A stretch of DNA of 64,000 nt. Source: Inonotus obliquus. Lineage: Eukaryota > Basidiomycota > Agaricomycetes > Hymenochaetales > Hymenochaetaceae. Below the pieces are notes generated by a model that saw nothing but the letters and a program-made list of their open reading frames with translations, had not been told where the DNA came from and did not search any database. Of the stretch, positions 12,507-24,011 are shown piece by piece (within the stretch, counting starts at the first letter, position 1; each line of letters starts with the position of its first letter). The stretch is from contig JAJHTX010000009.1 of NCBI GenBank assembly GCA_032164295.1, positions 248,001 to 312,000 on the forward strand, read 5' to 3'. The position numbers and the translations under genes are program-made.

Positions 12507-13700
12507 GGCTACTGGCAACTATACGCGTTGATATGGGGAATAACTTTGGCTGAATGATGAGTTTTGATGCCATCTAAACACTGTAAAGTGTAGGGACTAT
12601 ATAAAAAGCATATACTACGCGCGTTACGCGTCCAGGTAGTACGTGCCGTAGGTACGCGTCAGCCACCCGAACAAAATCACGCCTAGAGACCAAGCGACGT
12701 AGAGTTTTCGCACCCTGACAAGAAAGTTTCGGGTTCAGACATCCCGCTGACGCATCATAAATGATGCGCCAAGACACACCACAAGGATACTGTCAGTGCA
12801 GAGTTGTTCCAAGCTCCAACCTCAATTTGCTGCTTTTCAAGCACTCGATAGATACAGGTAATGCAACCCAGCAAGTTGAATCGCATAGTGCTTATTATTC
12901 CATTCTTTCCAACGAATCTTCAACAAGGCTATCCACAGCTCCAAGTGATCAAGTGTAAGGCAAAGTTCGTAATGGGAAGGACTCCAGACCAGATACGACC
13001 CTGATTAGACCATCGTGGCTAAGACGAATCATAGAAAAACCCACCCAAATAGGGAAGTTCCTTATAAGGAGAATACGACATATACGGGTGGTTTCATATT
13101 TTCATAATAGAAAATTTCAGACGTTCTGGAAAACCTTGTCCGGGCTGTTTTTCTCTTCTTGTGTGCCCGACCATAAAGGAGAATTCGTCCAGATGATGAG
13201 AAGAGAGAAGGGGTGGACTCGACCGGATTGGGATGAAGTTTCTTTTTTCGTCGGACACACAAAAAGAGGGAAAAAGCACCCTCCCGCCCGAACGACTGTA
13301 ACAGAGACTCACTTAGTCACGACTCCTTACCAGTTACCTATAGAGTTCGCAGTATATCTCTATCCAAGCTATAAGCTTCCATTCTGATTTTGGGATAAGG
13401 TCTCACTCGGTTATGTCAATTTTCTTACAGAAGAACCTCGAGTGATCTCATCAATACCGTCTTACGCGGACTCACTCCAGGCCAACCCTAGTACGAAGTG
13501 CCCGTCCCCCTTTTGACTCTTTAATCATAAAGGTGAGGTACTTATATATTGCCTCCAGGCTCAGGTGGAGAGACTGGCGCCTATCGCCTCTACATGAAGA
13601 ACCGGAGGCCCTCCAGTTCCACTGACGAAATTAAACTCGATGTCCTTCAACAATCTGTAATCGCGTCGCCTGATATGACACTGTCGCGCTTCTTTACATG
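12507..13700. other. Intergenic between SDR gene and SDR remnant
   Basis: This is the promoter side of the SDR gene. No coding segment was recognised. The dehydrogenase remnant downstream may have begun in this interval, but nothing before about 13700 can be aligned by eye. Confidence 0.45.
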
Positions 13701-13849
13701 TAAAAATGATTGAGGTATGTAGTTCGTGCGCGGCGGGACGATATCGACATCCTCGAAGAGCCCGTTGTGGCTTCGTCGAGCCGGAGATGTATCAGGTATG
13801 CGTCATCCTCGCGGTAATTCAGAGCTCGAAGAGGAAGGACGTTCACCAA

Positions 13850-14372
13850 CTTTTCGTAGGCTACTTCTACTTAACTAAGTTCCGGTGATTCTCGAGGCTG
13901 CTAAATCCAAGCCGGAGCAGCATGTCCGACCTCATCATCAGTGCATATGTTTCTCAGAAAAGACATCGACTTACCTCGGTTCACAGGCACTGTACTCGCA
14001 GAGCAATTTTGGGAACCTCCCGTTTGCACGTGTGGTTGCAAATCGATCTGAGGATCAAGGCATAATACCGCGTCTCTCAGCCCAATGAGTATCACATCAA
14101 AGCTCCAGTACCACGTGAACAGAATTCAGAGGGATTCTTGTACGTCGCAGGACAGTCATCGTTCTCCACTGCTTTTGCTTGTGTGATAGCAGGTTACGAT
14201 TTTCTTCCTTCCAACCACGTTGGGTGCTGTTACACAACTGTACGCAGGTACAGCCTCTGCCGCAGTGTAGCATATCTTTCAGCATGGACACGAGTCGCAC
14301 AGTCAAATAAAAATTCCAAAGTTCCCAAGACGGCAGAGAGCTTTGGAATTGGTTGGACGAACGGATTAAGAT
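13850..14372 (+). pseudogene. Decayed short-chain dehydrogenase
   Basis: The translation follows the C-terminal half of the SDR at 11311-12506 in order: GYFYLTK, then VILEAAKSKPEQHVR, then ALYSQSNFGNLPFARVVANR in place of the [15 protein letters not shown] region, then SITSKLQYH, then GAVTQLYAG, then ARVAQSNKNSKVPKTAE. The segments lie in different frames, a large part of the serine region is missing, and the catalytic Y-x3-K lysine is Asn (YSQSN). No N-terminal Rossmann part is recognisable. The copy lies on the opposite strand to the intact SDR and directly upstream of the second permease. Confidence 0.75.
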
Positions 14373-15328
14373 TCTTTAGCCATAATCTACTGAATAATTG
14401 TTCGTCTTTTAGCTACGTGAAGGAGTCGCAGGATAATTGTCACAGGGAAACCTTTAGCACACGGTGGGAGTTGGTGACGAGGGACGATAAAGTAATCGCG
14501 TCTGCAGATCAGCAGGATTTTCTCATTTTCCCACGACACTTTTACTTTTTTCCGCTCATCACAACGACCTACACAATATTAATTGCAAGAAGAACCCCAC
14601 TGGCTGCAGGCACTACCGAGGTCTGTGGCTGGCACTGTATTATTCATTGCCTAATCTGAGGTGTGTATGAAGAAATTGCCGATCATTATGTTAACGGTCT
14701 TGTTTCTTGCAAGTTCCGTCCGCGCCTCAATCATCTTGCGGCACGGCGTCCTGCACCAAGTCTTCATCGATCCTTACGTGGCTTCAGTATGCACCTTCTG
14801 TTAAACTCTGAGAAGGTTCTCTGCGTCTTGATAACTATACTTTTCTCCAGCGTAGGGGGTCTTGCGCGGATTAGGGTGTACTTCGACGATGGTGCTAGAT
14901 CCGGATTACCTCTATCGACAGGATTACCCCATATAATTGGCTAGGGGATCGACTGAATAAAGTGTTGTCTGGGTATGTCCGTCGTGACTAGCCCCTCCTA
15001 ATGAGCCCAGGACATTCGGACCAAATACTAAATAGCCTGTCTTCGTTCCAAACATGGGACCTAACGTAACTCCTGACTCGGCCGATTCACTCATCATGAA
15101 ATTTAATGACGACAGTCCACCAGCTGCAACGCGTGAACTATGGGTCCATTAGCGACGACTTCCACGGCTACATCGATGAACATTGCCTGACTTCTCCTCT
15201 GCAGGCTGATCGTCTCTTCCATTCAGTGCCTACCTACTCCCCATATCCCTTGCTCTCCCTCAGGTTCAAGCCAGAGCTACCTCTTTCCAAATCAGCTAGC
15301 ATCTATCCGACGGTTACCAGTTCAGCCA
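14373..15328. other. Intergenic upstream of second permease
   Basis: No gene is supported. A 173-codon open frame starting at 14138 runs through the SDR remnant into this region, but its sequence beyond the remnant resembles nothing known and it has no splice support. Confidence 0.45.
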
Positions 15329-17528
15329 ATGGAAAAGGACAAAACGGTTGAACCGGAGAATGCTTCCGGCATCTTTCGGATTTCAAGCCCGACGAGTGAC
15401 CATCAAATGGACGAGAATGAAAGAACACGTACGACTGAAGTAAGCGCCAGCGATGACCGCCACAAAGCCGGTTTTGCGGCATGGTCAACTGTTGTCTCTG
15501 CGTATGTCGCACGCGACACGAATCTATGAAACCTCTACTGACACGGTTTTTTTCAGATTTTTGATTCAACTCAGTGGATTTGGGTGAGTGTCCAGAGGGA
15601 ATTTCATATTATGGACTACCCTGATACTCATTCAACCGCGTTACCCTTAGTTATGCAAATGCATTCGGAGTTTTCCAAGGTCAGCAAAGTATGTGTGATA
15701 ACAACTCGATACTGAACGAGACGGCTTCCGTAGACTTCTATGTCCGAGAATACTTGACGAAAAGTACATCTTCGCAAATCAGGTGCGTATTATCCTTCCC
15801 GAGGCAACCTTGAAGAGAAAAATATGTGACTCACCCTTATGACGCAAGCTGGATCGGGAGCACTCAAACGTTCCTAATGTTAACCCTGGGTTTCGCTACG
15901 GGGCGGCTCTTCGATAAAGGATACTGGTGAGCAAAGCTGATACGTGGCACGAGAAAAGCCTCTTTACGATCTCGATAGCTATCATCTCGTAATTGGAGGC
16001 TCGATAATCCTTATATTAAGCTTGTTCATGCTTTCCTTGGCAAAGCCAGAGCAGTACTACCAGGTAAGTAGACATACAAAGTGGCTTTGCATCAATGTAA
16101 CGCGTACCTTTTAGGTCCTTCTTTCACAAGGCTTCGGAGTTGGCATTGGTGCGGGCCTTTCATACGCTCCGTCAGTTGCTGTTTTAGCGCAACACTTTCC
16201 CACTCCGCACGCTCGCGCGCGAACGATGGGGATTGCAGTAGCGGGTTCTTCAATCGGTGGTCTCATACACCCGATCTTGGTGAATCAGTTGTTACATAAG
16301 GAAGATGGCGCAGAAGCCGACGGTCTAAGACGTAGATTCATGCGTGCTACTCTCGCAAGTGCAGGTCTCACAGCAGGATTACTGGTTATATCCGTTATGC
16401 TCTTACGCACCAGGTATCCCAAGAAGATTGAAGCTAGGGCGGCGGAAGATTCGATTGGGGAGAAATACACGCAGGACGGAAAGTCAACGGACATCAGACA
16501 GCTGATTCTGAAGTTCGCAATGGACTGGCCTTATGTTTGTTTTGTGATCGGGTAGGACGCAGATCGAGTACCGCAGGCATTACGAAAATACTGATCACTT
16601 GCATCATTTCATTGCAGAATGACGCTATTTGAAATGGTGTTCTTCTTTCCTGCTTTCTACTTGCAGCTTTATTCCATCAAGCACGGACTTAATTCAACAT
16701 TCGCATTCTACTCTGTGAGTTTTCACTTGCGTTTACGCTCAAGCACTGGGGGATGTGCATTTGACTAACGCTTCTGCTTAGCTCTCAATTCTTAATGGCT
16801 CATCTTTCCTCGGTCGTCTTATTCCCAGTTTCTTTGCACGTCAACTCGGAGTCACGAATATGTTCTTATTCTCAACAGCGAGTTGTGCTGTATTAATATT
16901 TTGCATGCTTGCGGTTAAATCCGTGGTTGGTGTCGCAGTCTTTGCGGCACTGTATGGATTCTTTTCTGGCGCATGTGGGTAGCAAATGTAGTAGCTGAAA
17001 TTCGTAAACTCATCGCTCGTTCTCTCCCTCTAGTTATAACATTGATGGGTCCCCTGCTTGTGTTATTAGCAGAAAGCCAGTCAGAAGTTGGGTAAGTAAG
17101 AATAAACTCCAAATTGTGAAAAACAGTACTGACAGACCCATTAGGGCTAGGATGGGAATGTGTTTTGCTATGACTGGTATGCTCCCACCCCATTTATTGA
17201 ATGAATGCGTATTGTTGACTCTGTTCTTTGATATACAGGGATCGGCAGTTTAACAGGTTCGTTATAATCTGACTGGATACGACGTCTATTATAACTTTGT
17301 CGATTATAGGTACGCCTATCGCAGGTGCCCTTCTGACATCGAAATTTATATGGTGGAGACCGATCGTATTCGGTGGTGTAAGTCACAAATGTTTCTTACT
17401 ATGGGTAATATACTAATCAAATCCGGACCATTGTTGTTATTCAGGTCGTCTGCGTAGTCGGTCTCGTACTTTTTATTGCATGTCGCGTGATACTGGGAAA
17501 GCGCAAAGGATCTTTATGGATTATATAG
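15329..17528 (+). CDS. MFS monocarboxylate-type permease, copy 2
   Basis: Fourteen exons: 15329-15501, 15557-15583, 15651-15679, 15734-15782, 15849-15926, 15979-16063, 16115-16551, 16618-16714, 16782-16974, 17034-17091, 17145-17176, 17239-17256, 17310-17377 and 17445-17528. They code 475 residues. Every exon has the same length as in the permease at 8392-10582, except exon 7, which is one codon longer, so the two are paralogues from one duplication. The transmembrane motifs are kept: SWIGSTQTFLMLTLGF, LLSQGFGVGIGAGLSYAPS, AGSSIGGLIHPILVNQ, ARMGMCFAMTG, and the basic C-terminus CRVILGKRKGS. It is an uptake or efflux carrier of the major facilitator superfamily; the N-terminal hydrophilic tail and the loop after TM6 differ most from copy 1, which may alter regulation rather than the fold. 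Confidence 0.88.
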
Positions 17529-17877
17529 ACATCCTTATTGGACTATGCCAACATGACGAGTAATGAGAACGACAATCGAATAAACACCACTTGAGTATCC
17601 ATCATGCTCGACTGACCAGATCTGCGGGGACGTATCCGACGGAGGTTCTGCCTTCTCCACTCGTGAGCCTCAACTATATATTTGCTCTTGAGTATACGAA
17701 TGTCGGTCATTTGTCTAAATCACCATATGCGATGACTTTGTTGACCTACCCTAAATACGGGCGTGTGTTACGTAATGTTTCCCTTCGTTGGGTGGCATTG
17801 GCAGGCAACAAACAATCATGTTCCTTTAGTCCCAACGGTTGAAACACACGGGGTTTTCTCGATGATTTACACAAACA

Positions 17878-18946
17878 TTATCCGAACACTATATCAATTT
17901 CTTCATTGCCATTGCCATCATCTCCCTCGTTCTCTTCCTTCACTCCGCGCAAAAACTCAACAATCCTCTCAGCAATTAGCCTATGCATATCAGTCGTAGG
18001 ATGTAACCGATCAAACCAAATACCTCCACCAGCCTTTTCAGCATCTTCGCGTTTAAATCCGAAAGCGATAGGATCGTCAAGAACGTCGGTGAAGAGATTC
18101 CAAGCTGAGAAGATGAAGACGGATGCATCGGGATGTTCGTCTTTGAATCCGCGTCCGTCGGATTGGAGGATCGTGTTCCAGGTACGGTTGGGATCTTGGC
18201 GAGCTGTATTTGGTCTGTTCTCTATGGTTTAACCAGCACCATTAACACAATCAAATGGGGAAGAAAAGAGGGAGGAAACGTACCACGAAGCGCAATAGGT
18301 GCGCGTAATATTGGAGGCACATTGATAAGTAAGAAATTCCTCGCTCCAATCTCATACAACTTCTCCAGGATCTTGAAGAGCTCATATATACTCTCGGCTA
18401 GATCGTTTCCCATTCCACAGTCATTGATACCAATCCAAACAGCTAACATCAAGAAAAATCGTCATCATCACTTTTCGGAATCAAGAATGATGAGGAAAAC
18501 TAAACGAACAGAATAGCGAGTCTTCTGCAGACCAAAGTGCCCAATCCGGTTTCTTCCCAACGCTCTCAAGGAACTGATCATAAAGCTGGGATCGAGCACC
18601 CGCAACAACCGCTCCTCCTTTCGCATAATTGAATACTAGCAACGGATCTGCAGTTGAACCACTGGAACCCGACGGACAAAATTCTCTAGCTATGTATCCT
18701 ACCCAATTTGGATTTCCCGCTCCTGCGTATGTCGTCCCAGGGAAAGGTACACCAAGTGGTTCCGATTTGGTTGGATGAGGGGATTTGGAAGTGTAGCCGA
18801 CATCGCAATAGGATGCTCCGCTTGATCATTTCGTATTCGGTTCAGTACGCAGTTTGAAGTGTAGAGGTGAGCACTTACAAAACGAAGAGATACTTGAGAG
18901 AGTCATAGCCTTTCCAGCAAGGACCTACCAAGATGGTTGAATCCAT
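17878..18946 (-). CDS. SGNH/GDSL-type esterase (CE16-like)
   Basis: Four exons, read on the - strand: 18879-18946, 18510-18820, 18284-18442 and 17878-18221, coding 293 residues. The SGNH blocks are visible. Block I reads FGASYCDVGYTS, where the usual GDS is GAS but the catalytic Ser remains. The glycine block is NYAKGGAVV, the Asn block is WIGINDCG, and the Asp-His block is DRLHPTTDMHR. This layout fits fungal acetyl esterases of the carbohydrate-esterase 16 type, which usually act outside the cell on plant cell-wall oligosaccharides. No signal peptide is visible: the first exon starts MDSTIL, just before WKGYDSLKYLFVFG, so a 5' exon may be missing or lost. The Asp-to-Ala change and the lack of a leader raise doubt about activity. 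Confidence 0.75.
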
Positions 18947-19781
18947 CAACTCAGATTAGATGGCAGTGGAGGGTCGATGATGATGACTTATAGGAAGACG
19001 GATCAAGTAAGCTTCCGGCACCATCCGGGTTTGAAATTCACATCCGTACCGGTAGCTGGCATCCAAAATATGTTACTAAGAGGATTCTTCGATCCCGTTA
19101 GGTGGTTATGTTCTTCTGCTCACAGATCCTTGTTGTCACAAGGGATGATCAACGAACTTAGGAGCTCCATTCCAAGATTGTCATCATCATGACACTGCAA
19201 ACGTGAGGTGAGGAACCGTTTACTTGTGTTACATTGGATGATGTCTCCTTGAGCTCTACATTAAGGGATAGCTTTCAACTTACAGAAAAAAATCACAAAT
19301 GAGATAAATTGACTTTGCGTGTCAGATTCATACTAGGCCAAAGGCATATCAACAAGATAAATGTGAAATTGGGTCCCACACAAAAGCACATGCATGGGTG
19401 GACAGACTGTATTCTCCGCCCCTTCTTTACCGTATAAGCTCAAGTCTCAAGTTTCACTTCAGTGGCTTCATATGTGCGTATCATCGTGATAGAGATGCTC
19501 GAAATCCGTTTACGAAAGGATGCTGTGCTGCACTGTTGCTTGGTTTTTCTCAGCGTGATCAGTTCACATGGGTGTCACGAAGTCGATTTCTAAGAGTTCT
19601 GAAATCAATAACTTCTATCTTAATTTCAATCGAAAATCGAAAAACAACTTGAAGCTGAGGCTTGAAGTGCATTTCGCATTTCTGCTGTGGGAGGTAATAG
19701 CTTACGTAACTAGTATCATTTCGTGTCGTGAGAATGATCATGCTTCCCATTTGTGGCGTGTCAACTCGTTGAACCCATCTG
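18947..19781. other. Intergenic, start of the duplicated block
   Basis: This lies between the divergent esterase and HNH-1 starts. No protein was recognised and no leader exon for the esterase could be identified. From about 19740 onward the sequence begins to match the 5' flanks of the other HNH copies. Confidence 0.45.
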
Positions 19782-21205
19782 ATGCAATCAGCGACCGAAG
19801 ATCCTCACACAACCGACGCTGCATCCATTGAAGGCGACGCTGAGAAGGTCTGGCTTTCCTTTATCAATGGTCAGCAGTCAAAGCCCACTCTGCTGCTACG
19901 TATACCCCACGATATTCTGATCACGCTTTCCACCAAACCTCGCAAGTGGCTTTGCTATGCTGCATACGTTATCTGCGGTACCGCTGGGACCCTACACTTT
20001 CTCGATGAACATGGGGGTCTCAGCTGCGTGGACAGAGAGGGTGTTGTCAATCCCGGAGACCATTTTGTGTACCGCCTTGCTGGTGTGCCCAAGTTTGTAG
20101 ATCCGTCAGCCAGTCAGCAAAGAGTTAATAGTCCACCAAAGGTGGTCCTCGACGGGATACGCGAGTATTACGGTGGATGTCCATTCACGCATTTACCGCT
20201 GGAGTTTTGTCAATGTTGTCGCTTGATTCCTCACTCTACAGTGAGTTTCCGGTGGTGCCGATGCACACAGGGCAGGTATCCCTGACATTTCTCTTGTAGG
20301 TTCTCCGTGTCATCCTTCGTTCTCGTGCAAATCCAGTTGAAGACATGAGCACTAATGACCCGGGGAATATGATCATGCTGAACGTTATGCTCCTCGCGTA
20401 TTTCGATAAGGAGAAATCAATAGCATTTCTTGCGGTGTGTAAAATATTCCTTCTTTCTCTGTGGCTTTGATGGATGCTTACTCATGTATAGACACCCAAC
20501 GCTTTTCTGAAATCTAACGAACTCCCAGGAAAGGAGACCGAAGACCCCGATAAATATCTCGTCACCCTCCACGCTTTCAAGCGTCTACCCCCAGTACACA
20601 TACCCCATGGCAAATCCTCGGACATGACACAGAATTCGGGGTTGGAGAATCCTCCTCCCGAAAGACATCTCATCCAGAATAATCTTCCCAAAAATATGCT
20701 TCTCGATGTCTGTTATGCAGTCGCCTTACTCGCGCAGTGGGGATCCGAACATGCCAAACTAATTCTGGATAAGAGTGCGAAAAAGTATTATCCATGTGGC
20801 GGAATTAGGCGAGGTGAAGCTCAGGAAGGGGACACGAGAAGAGAGGAGCGGATACGTGAGAGGAAGCGAGGCAATATAGATCGCGGCGATAGAGCAGCTA
20901 TACTATACAGAAATTCCCCCACAACGGATGATGGGACAGATCGTTTGGCTAATGGACACTTGACCAAACGGGACGATCGAATTCTTGATTCTCTCCTCTG
21001 GGCGCCATATATATTTAGAGACATCTCGCCTGAAGAGGTCGAGGCGAAGAGGGAAGAGGAACGTAAAGATGTGAAGCAAGAAGAAGCAGAGCGTATTGGG
21101 CGGTGGCTGGAGGAAGTCTATGAGCCGACGTCGGAAGATGGAGTCGGTTGTGGGGAAGAAACGGAGGACGGATGTCCCTTACCTGAAGCTGACGATTGGA
21201 AATAA
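19782..21205 (+). CDS. HNH-domain protein 1, catalytic histidines lost
   Basis: Three exons: 19782-20240, 20300-20434 and 20492-21205, coding 435 residues. The N-terminal module (RIPHDILITLSTKPRKWLC, then an acidic stretch ending GDHFVY) and the HNH_2-type nuclease fold are shared with six paralogues downstream. The fold spans intron 1: YYGGCPFTHLP and CQCCRLIPH on exon 1, and NDPGNMIML with AYFDKEKSIAFLA on exon 2. In the paralogues the two catalytic positions are CCHLIP and LHxxFD; here they are CCRLIP and LLAYFD, so both His are replaced while the rest of the fold is kept. The C-terminal third has the WAPYIF motif and a charged helical stretch, ending DDWK. It is probably a catalytically dead nuclease relative that may still bind DNA or a partner. 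Confidence 0.82.
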
Positions 21206-22589
21206 ATTACTTGGTTATCGTCCTCTTGCTCGCCCCGTGGTCCTCCCGTCACCCATGACGCGTTCTTTTTGGGCAAGCAGCAAAAGAAGGGGCACGAGAC
21301 GTATCCCTGGTACCCCATTCAACTGTTACGTTCCGGAACGAACAAAAAGAAGGACAAAGAGGTGGGAGGAGAAGGGATAGATGGACGGACGGGAACGTAA
21401 CAAGCCTTCAATCCGTGTCCGTCATCGGAATTGGAGCTCATACCGGAGCAACGTTGCGTGCTCAACAGCCAAGCAGACACGCATGGGTAGGTTCAGGTAG
21501 ATATACCAAGCCCGTTGCAATCTTAGTAGTATTCATATTGGCTCGCTGTTTCAGACGTCGCGTCAATGGTGGCTCTTGACCTTGATCTTTACAAGTAGGC
21601 CATTGGGTCGTCCCAAGCGGAGTATCAACACCTAGTCCATGCGTTTTGTGATATATATATCTACCAGAGTGAGCTTTGTCCTCGACCAGGGGTAAACTAT
21701 TAAACTAATTGACTTCTCGTAACATCCGGTCTGATTTCTACAGTCCATCATGATCCCATGCAACCTCCCCCGACCGTATTACTGGGTATGAGGACACAGT
21801 AGCTACGTCCTGAGTAATAGTTCTTGCTGTGTATTACTGTTAATAAACACACCCGATTTCTAGTTGCCCGATACCTGAGTTGACAAACATACAACTATCG
21901 GAGTGCCTTGTGTAGATCATATAAGACACTTCAAGGCTTGCTTACTCGACGAACGAGTCACAAAACACCAGAATTCTGCCATGTGTTACTTCACATTGCA
22001 TGGATTACCCTTGTGCGAGAACTTCATACCCTACGTCTTGACATCTCATTCGCTGTCGCAAGTCTACTGCGTCGCTTCTTGGTCTGGAGCAATAATCAAC
22101 GCTCCCGTAATTGTGCCACTCGAAATAATCGATAGTGCACTTCAGAATGAATTTCAACAGAAGTTGATTGATCTGCAAGTATGGAGCAGAAGGGAGTATG
22201 GTATGGCAGAAGCAACACATTAGCCATCTTAAGTACACATTCTTCAAATTTGTCTCATTCTTGTGTTACTCCGTACTGGTACTCCCAGGTTTGATGATAG
22301 CCGAAAATTCCTCTGTGAGAGGCATCATTAATGGGCCAAGCTCCAAGGTACTGGAGACTCCAAGGATCGAAGCACAGACGGAGGAATGGTGCGAAGGCCG
22401 GTACCGCAAGGCAAATCGTTCTATTCTAAATAGGGCATGCTGTTTGGCTGTACGCGAGGACGTTGAAATGTTATGCAGAAAATGATAGGCTGGTAATACC
22501 ATGTTCGCCATAACCGGGAGTCAGTGAACAGTCATACTTCGCATCAAGGACCGAGATCTGTAAAGGAAATCAACGATCTATATAATGGA
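21206..22589. other. Downstream flank of HNH-1, shared with HNH-3
   Basis: Positions 21206-21475 are almost the same as 31689-31958 after HNH-3. The match stops inside 21475-21690 and resumes near 21695 (about 32800 downstream of HNH-3), so the two flanks differ by roughly 0.6 kb of sequence. The rest, 21900-22580, holds short open frames with no recognised protein. Confidence 0.55.
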
Positions 22590-24011
22590 TTAAAGTGACA
22601 GCAGAGCTACTCGCCAGCATCTCTTGATTAGAAGGGACTCGACAACTTCATAATTTCCAGCCACCACTCCACCCTCCGCGATGCGTTTCCTTCGCGTGAC
22701 GAGACTCGCCGATATTTCGTCCAGGTCGGTTAACTCGACCGTTGTCGACAAATTGTTTACATCTCTAAGATACACGACATTGGACTGTCCCAAACCTCTC
22801 GGTCGAGACTTTATCATGACAGTGAAAGCAGCCCACGAGTCGACATCCTCTATGAAACTTGCATTCCGAAGAAAAAGTGTCTCAAGCACCGGACAAGCAG
22901 TGGTATGTTCGTCTCCTAGTAGGATATTGGCGTCGGTATCGCCCGGAAGGGTCAGTTTGTGGAAGAAACGCTTCGTCACATTTGCCCCAAAGAGTCGCAG
23001 GTATTTGAGAGTTGGTAGGAGATGGAGAGTCGGGATTATGAGGTCTTCATGCACTCTATCCCAATCCATTACCAACGTAGTCAAGGGAGGAGTTGACCGC
23101 CGGATGAAGCTCGTGAGCATTTTCGCTTTCACACCTTGGTCGTACCAGTTGCATACAAAAAACAAAACTAGCAAATTTGGGATTGTCACATAATCGATAA
23201 TGAACGACGCAGGATGGGATTGCAGTTTGAGATCACGGAGGTTAGGCAGTCGTATCAATAGCTCGCTCTGGGCGCGAGGCAGCGGCAGGTACGTATGTCG
23301 GTCGAAATTGGCAATGAATTCCGTCAAAAAGGGGGCAGCCTTCAGGACATCCAAGCACATGCGAAGATTATGGCTCCCTGGACGATTGTCATAACCAACA
23401 GAGATTTCGGCTGACTCCATTAAGAAACACAGCGGCTCCTCACCTGTCATCAGGTCAAAATCAGTCGCGCGAATGCAAAGACGCCTGAGCCGTGAAGATT
23501 GGGCGATGTTGATTTCAGCGTGCAGCGGCAGCAACAATTTCAACTTGAGCGATGTGAGTATTGGCATATTGGTCATATTTAATCCTGGAAATTCGGGGGA
23601 GAATTTTGCTCTCCAACAGGTCAACGTGACATCTCTCCATCGGTGTTGTTGAGAAATCATAGTGGTAATGATATGCTCGACAACGCCACCGGAAAATCTA
23701 GAACGGCATTCAACGCGAAAGTTAAGCGGAGCACCATTCGTTCTCTCGATCCATGTATCAAACACTGATCCCGTGGCCTTTAGATCCATTCTCCTTTTCC
23801 CAGGAGTAGAATGTGGGGACGAGAAGTCATATTCGATGCATAAGTATGACCACAGCTCACCAAAAGAGAGGGATATATTACGCCAGGCCCGACAAACATG
23901 CGATATGCGCAGAGGTGCTACGACCGACGAAGGGTATTCGATGGGATCGGTTGGGTGTGGCAGAGCAGCGAGAAATATGTTGCAGAGGATCTCGGGAGGA
24001 ATGCGATGCAT
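22590..24011 (-). CDS. F-box protein 1
   Basis: One long exon of 473 codons. Its N-terminus is an F-box of the agaric type: HRIPPEILCNIFLAALP, then ISHVCRAWRNISLSFGELW. F-box domains bind Skp1 and place substrate receptors in SCF ubiquitin ligases. The rest is a series of Leu-rich strands (for example LTSLKLKLLLPLH, LPNLRDLKLQSHP, LPTLKYLRLFGANV), a likely LRR-like substrate-binding part. In many family members a short coiled-coil exon precedes the F-box; an acceptor-like site about 35 nt upstream of the ATG suggests a missing 5' exon, so the true start may lie further up. The gene is convergent to HNH-1 and divergent from HNH-2, and was duplicated with them. Confidence 0.82.
   Translation of the reverse strand: MHRIPPEILCNIFLAALPHPTDPIEYPSSVVAPLRISHVCRAWRNISLSFGELWSYLCIEYDFSSPHSTPGKRRMDLKATGSVFDTWIERTNGAPLNFRVECRSRFSGGVVEHIITTMISQQHRWRDVTLTCWRAKFSPEFPGLNMTNMPILTSLKLKLLLPLHAEINIAQSSRLRRLCIRATDFDLMTGEEPLCFLMESAEISVGYDNRPGSHNLRMCLDVLKAAPFLTEFIANFDRHTYLPLPRAQSELLIRLPNLRDLKLQSHPASFIIDYVTIPNLLVLFFVCNWYDQGVKAKMLTSFIRRSTPPLTTLVMDWDRVHEDLIIPTLHLLPTLKYLRLFGANVTKRFFHKLTLPGDTDANILLGDEHTTACPVLETLFLRNASFIEDVDSWAAFTVMIKSRPRGLGQSNVVYLRDVNNLSTTVELTDLDEISASLVTRRKRIAEGGVVAGNYEVVESLLIKRCWRVALLSL

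Noticed and set aside
14138..14659. 173-codon open frame on the + strand
   Set aside because: Its first third contains the end of the decayed SDR in part; the remainder looks random, so it is not a gene.
18133..18516. 127-codon open frame on the + strand
   Set aside because: It is antisense to the SGNH esterase exons, whose catalytic blocks are clear on the - strand.
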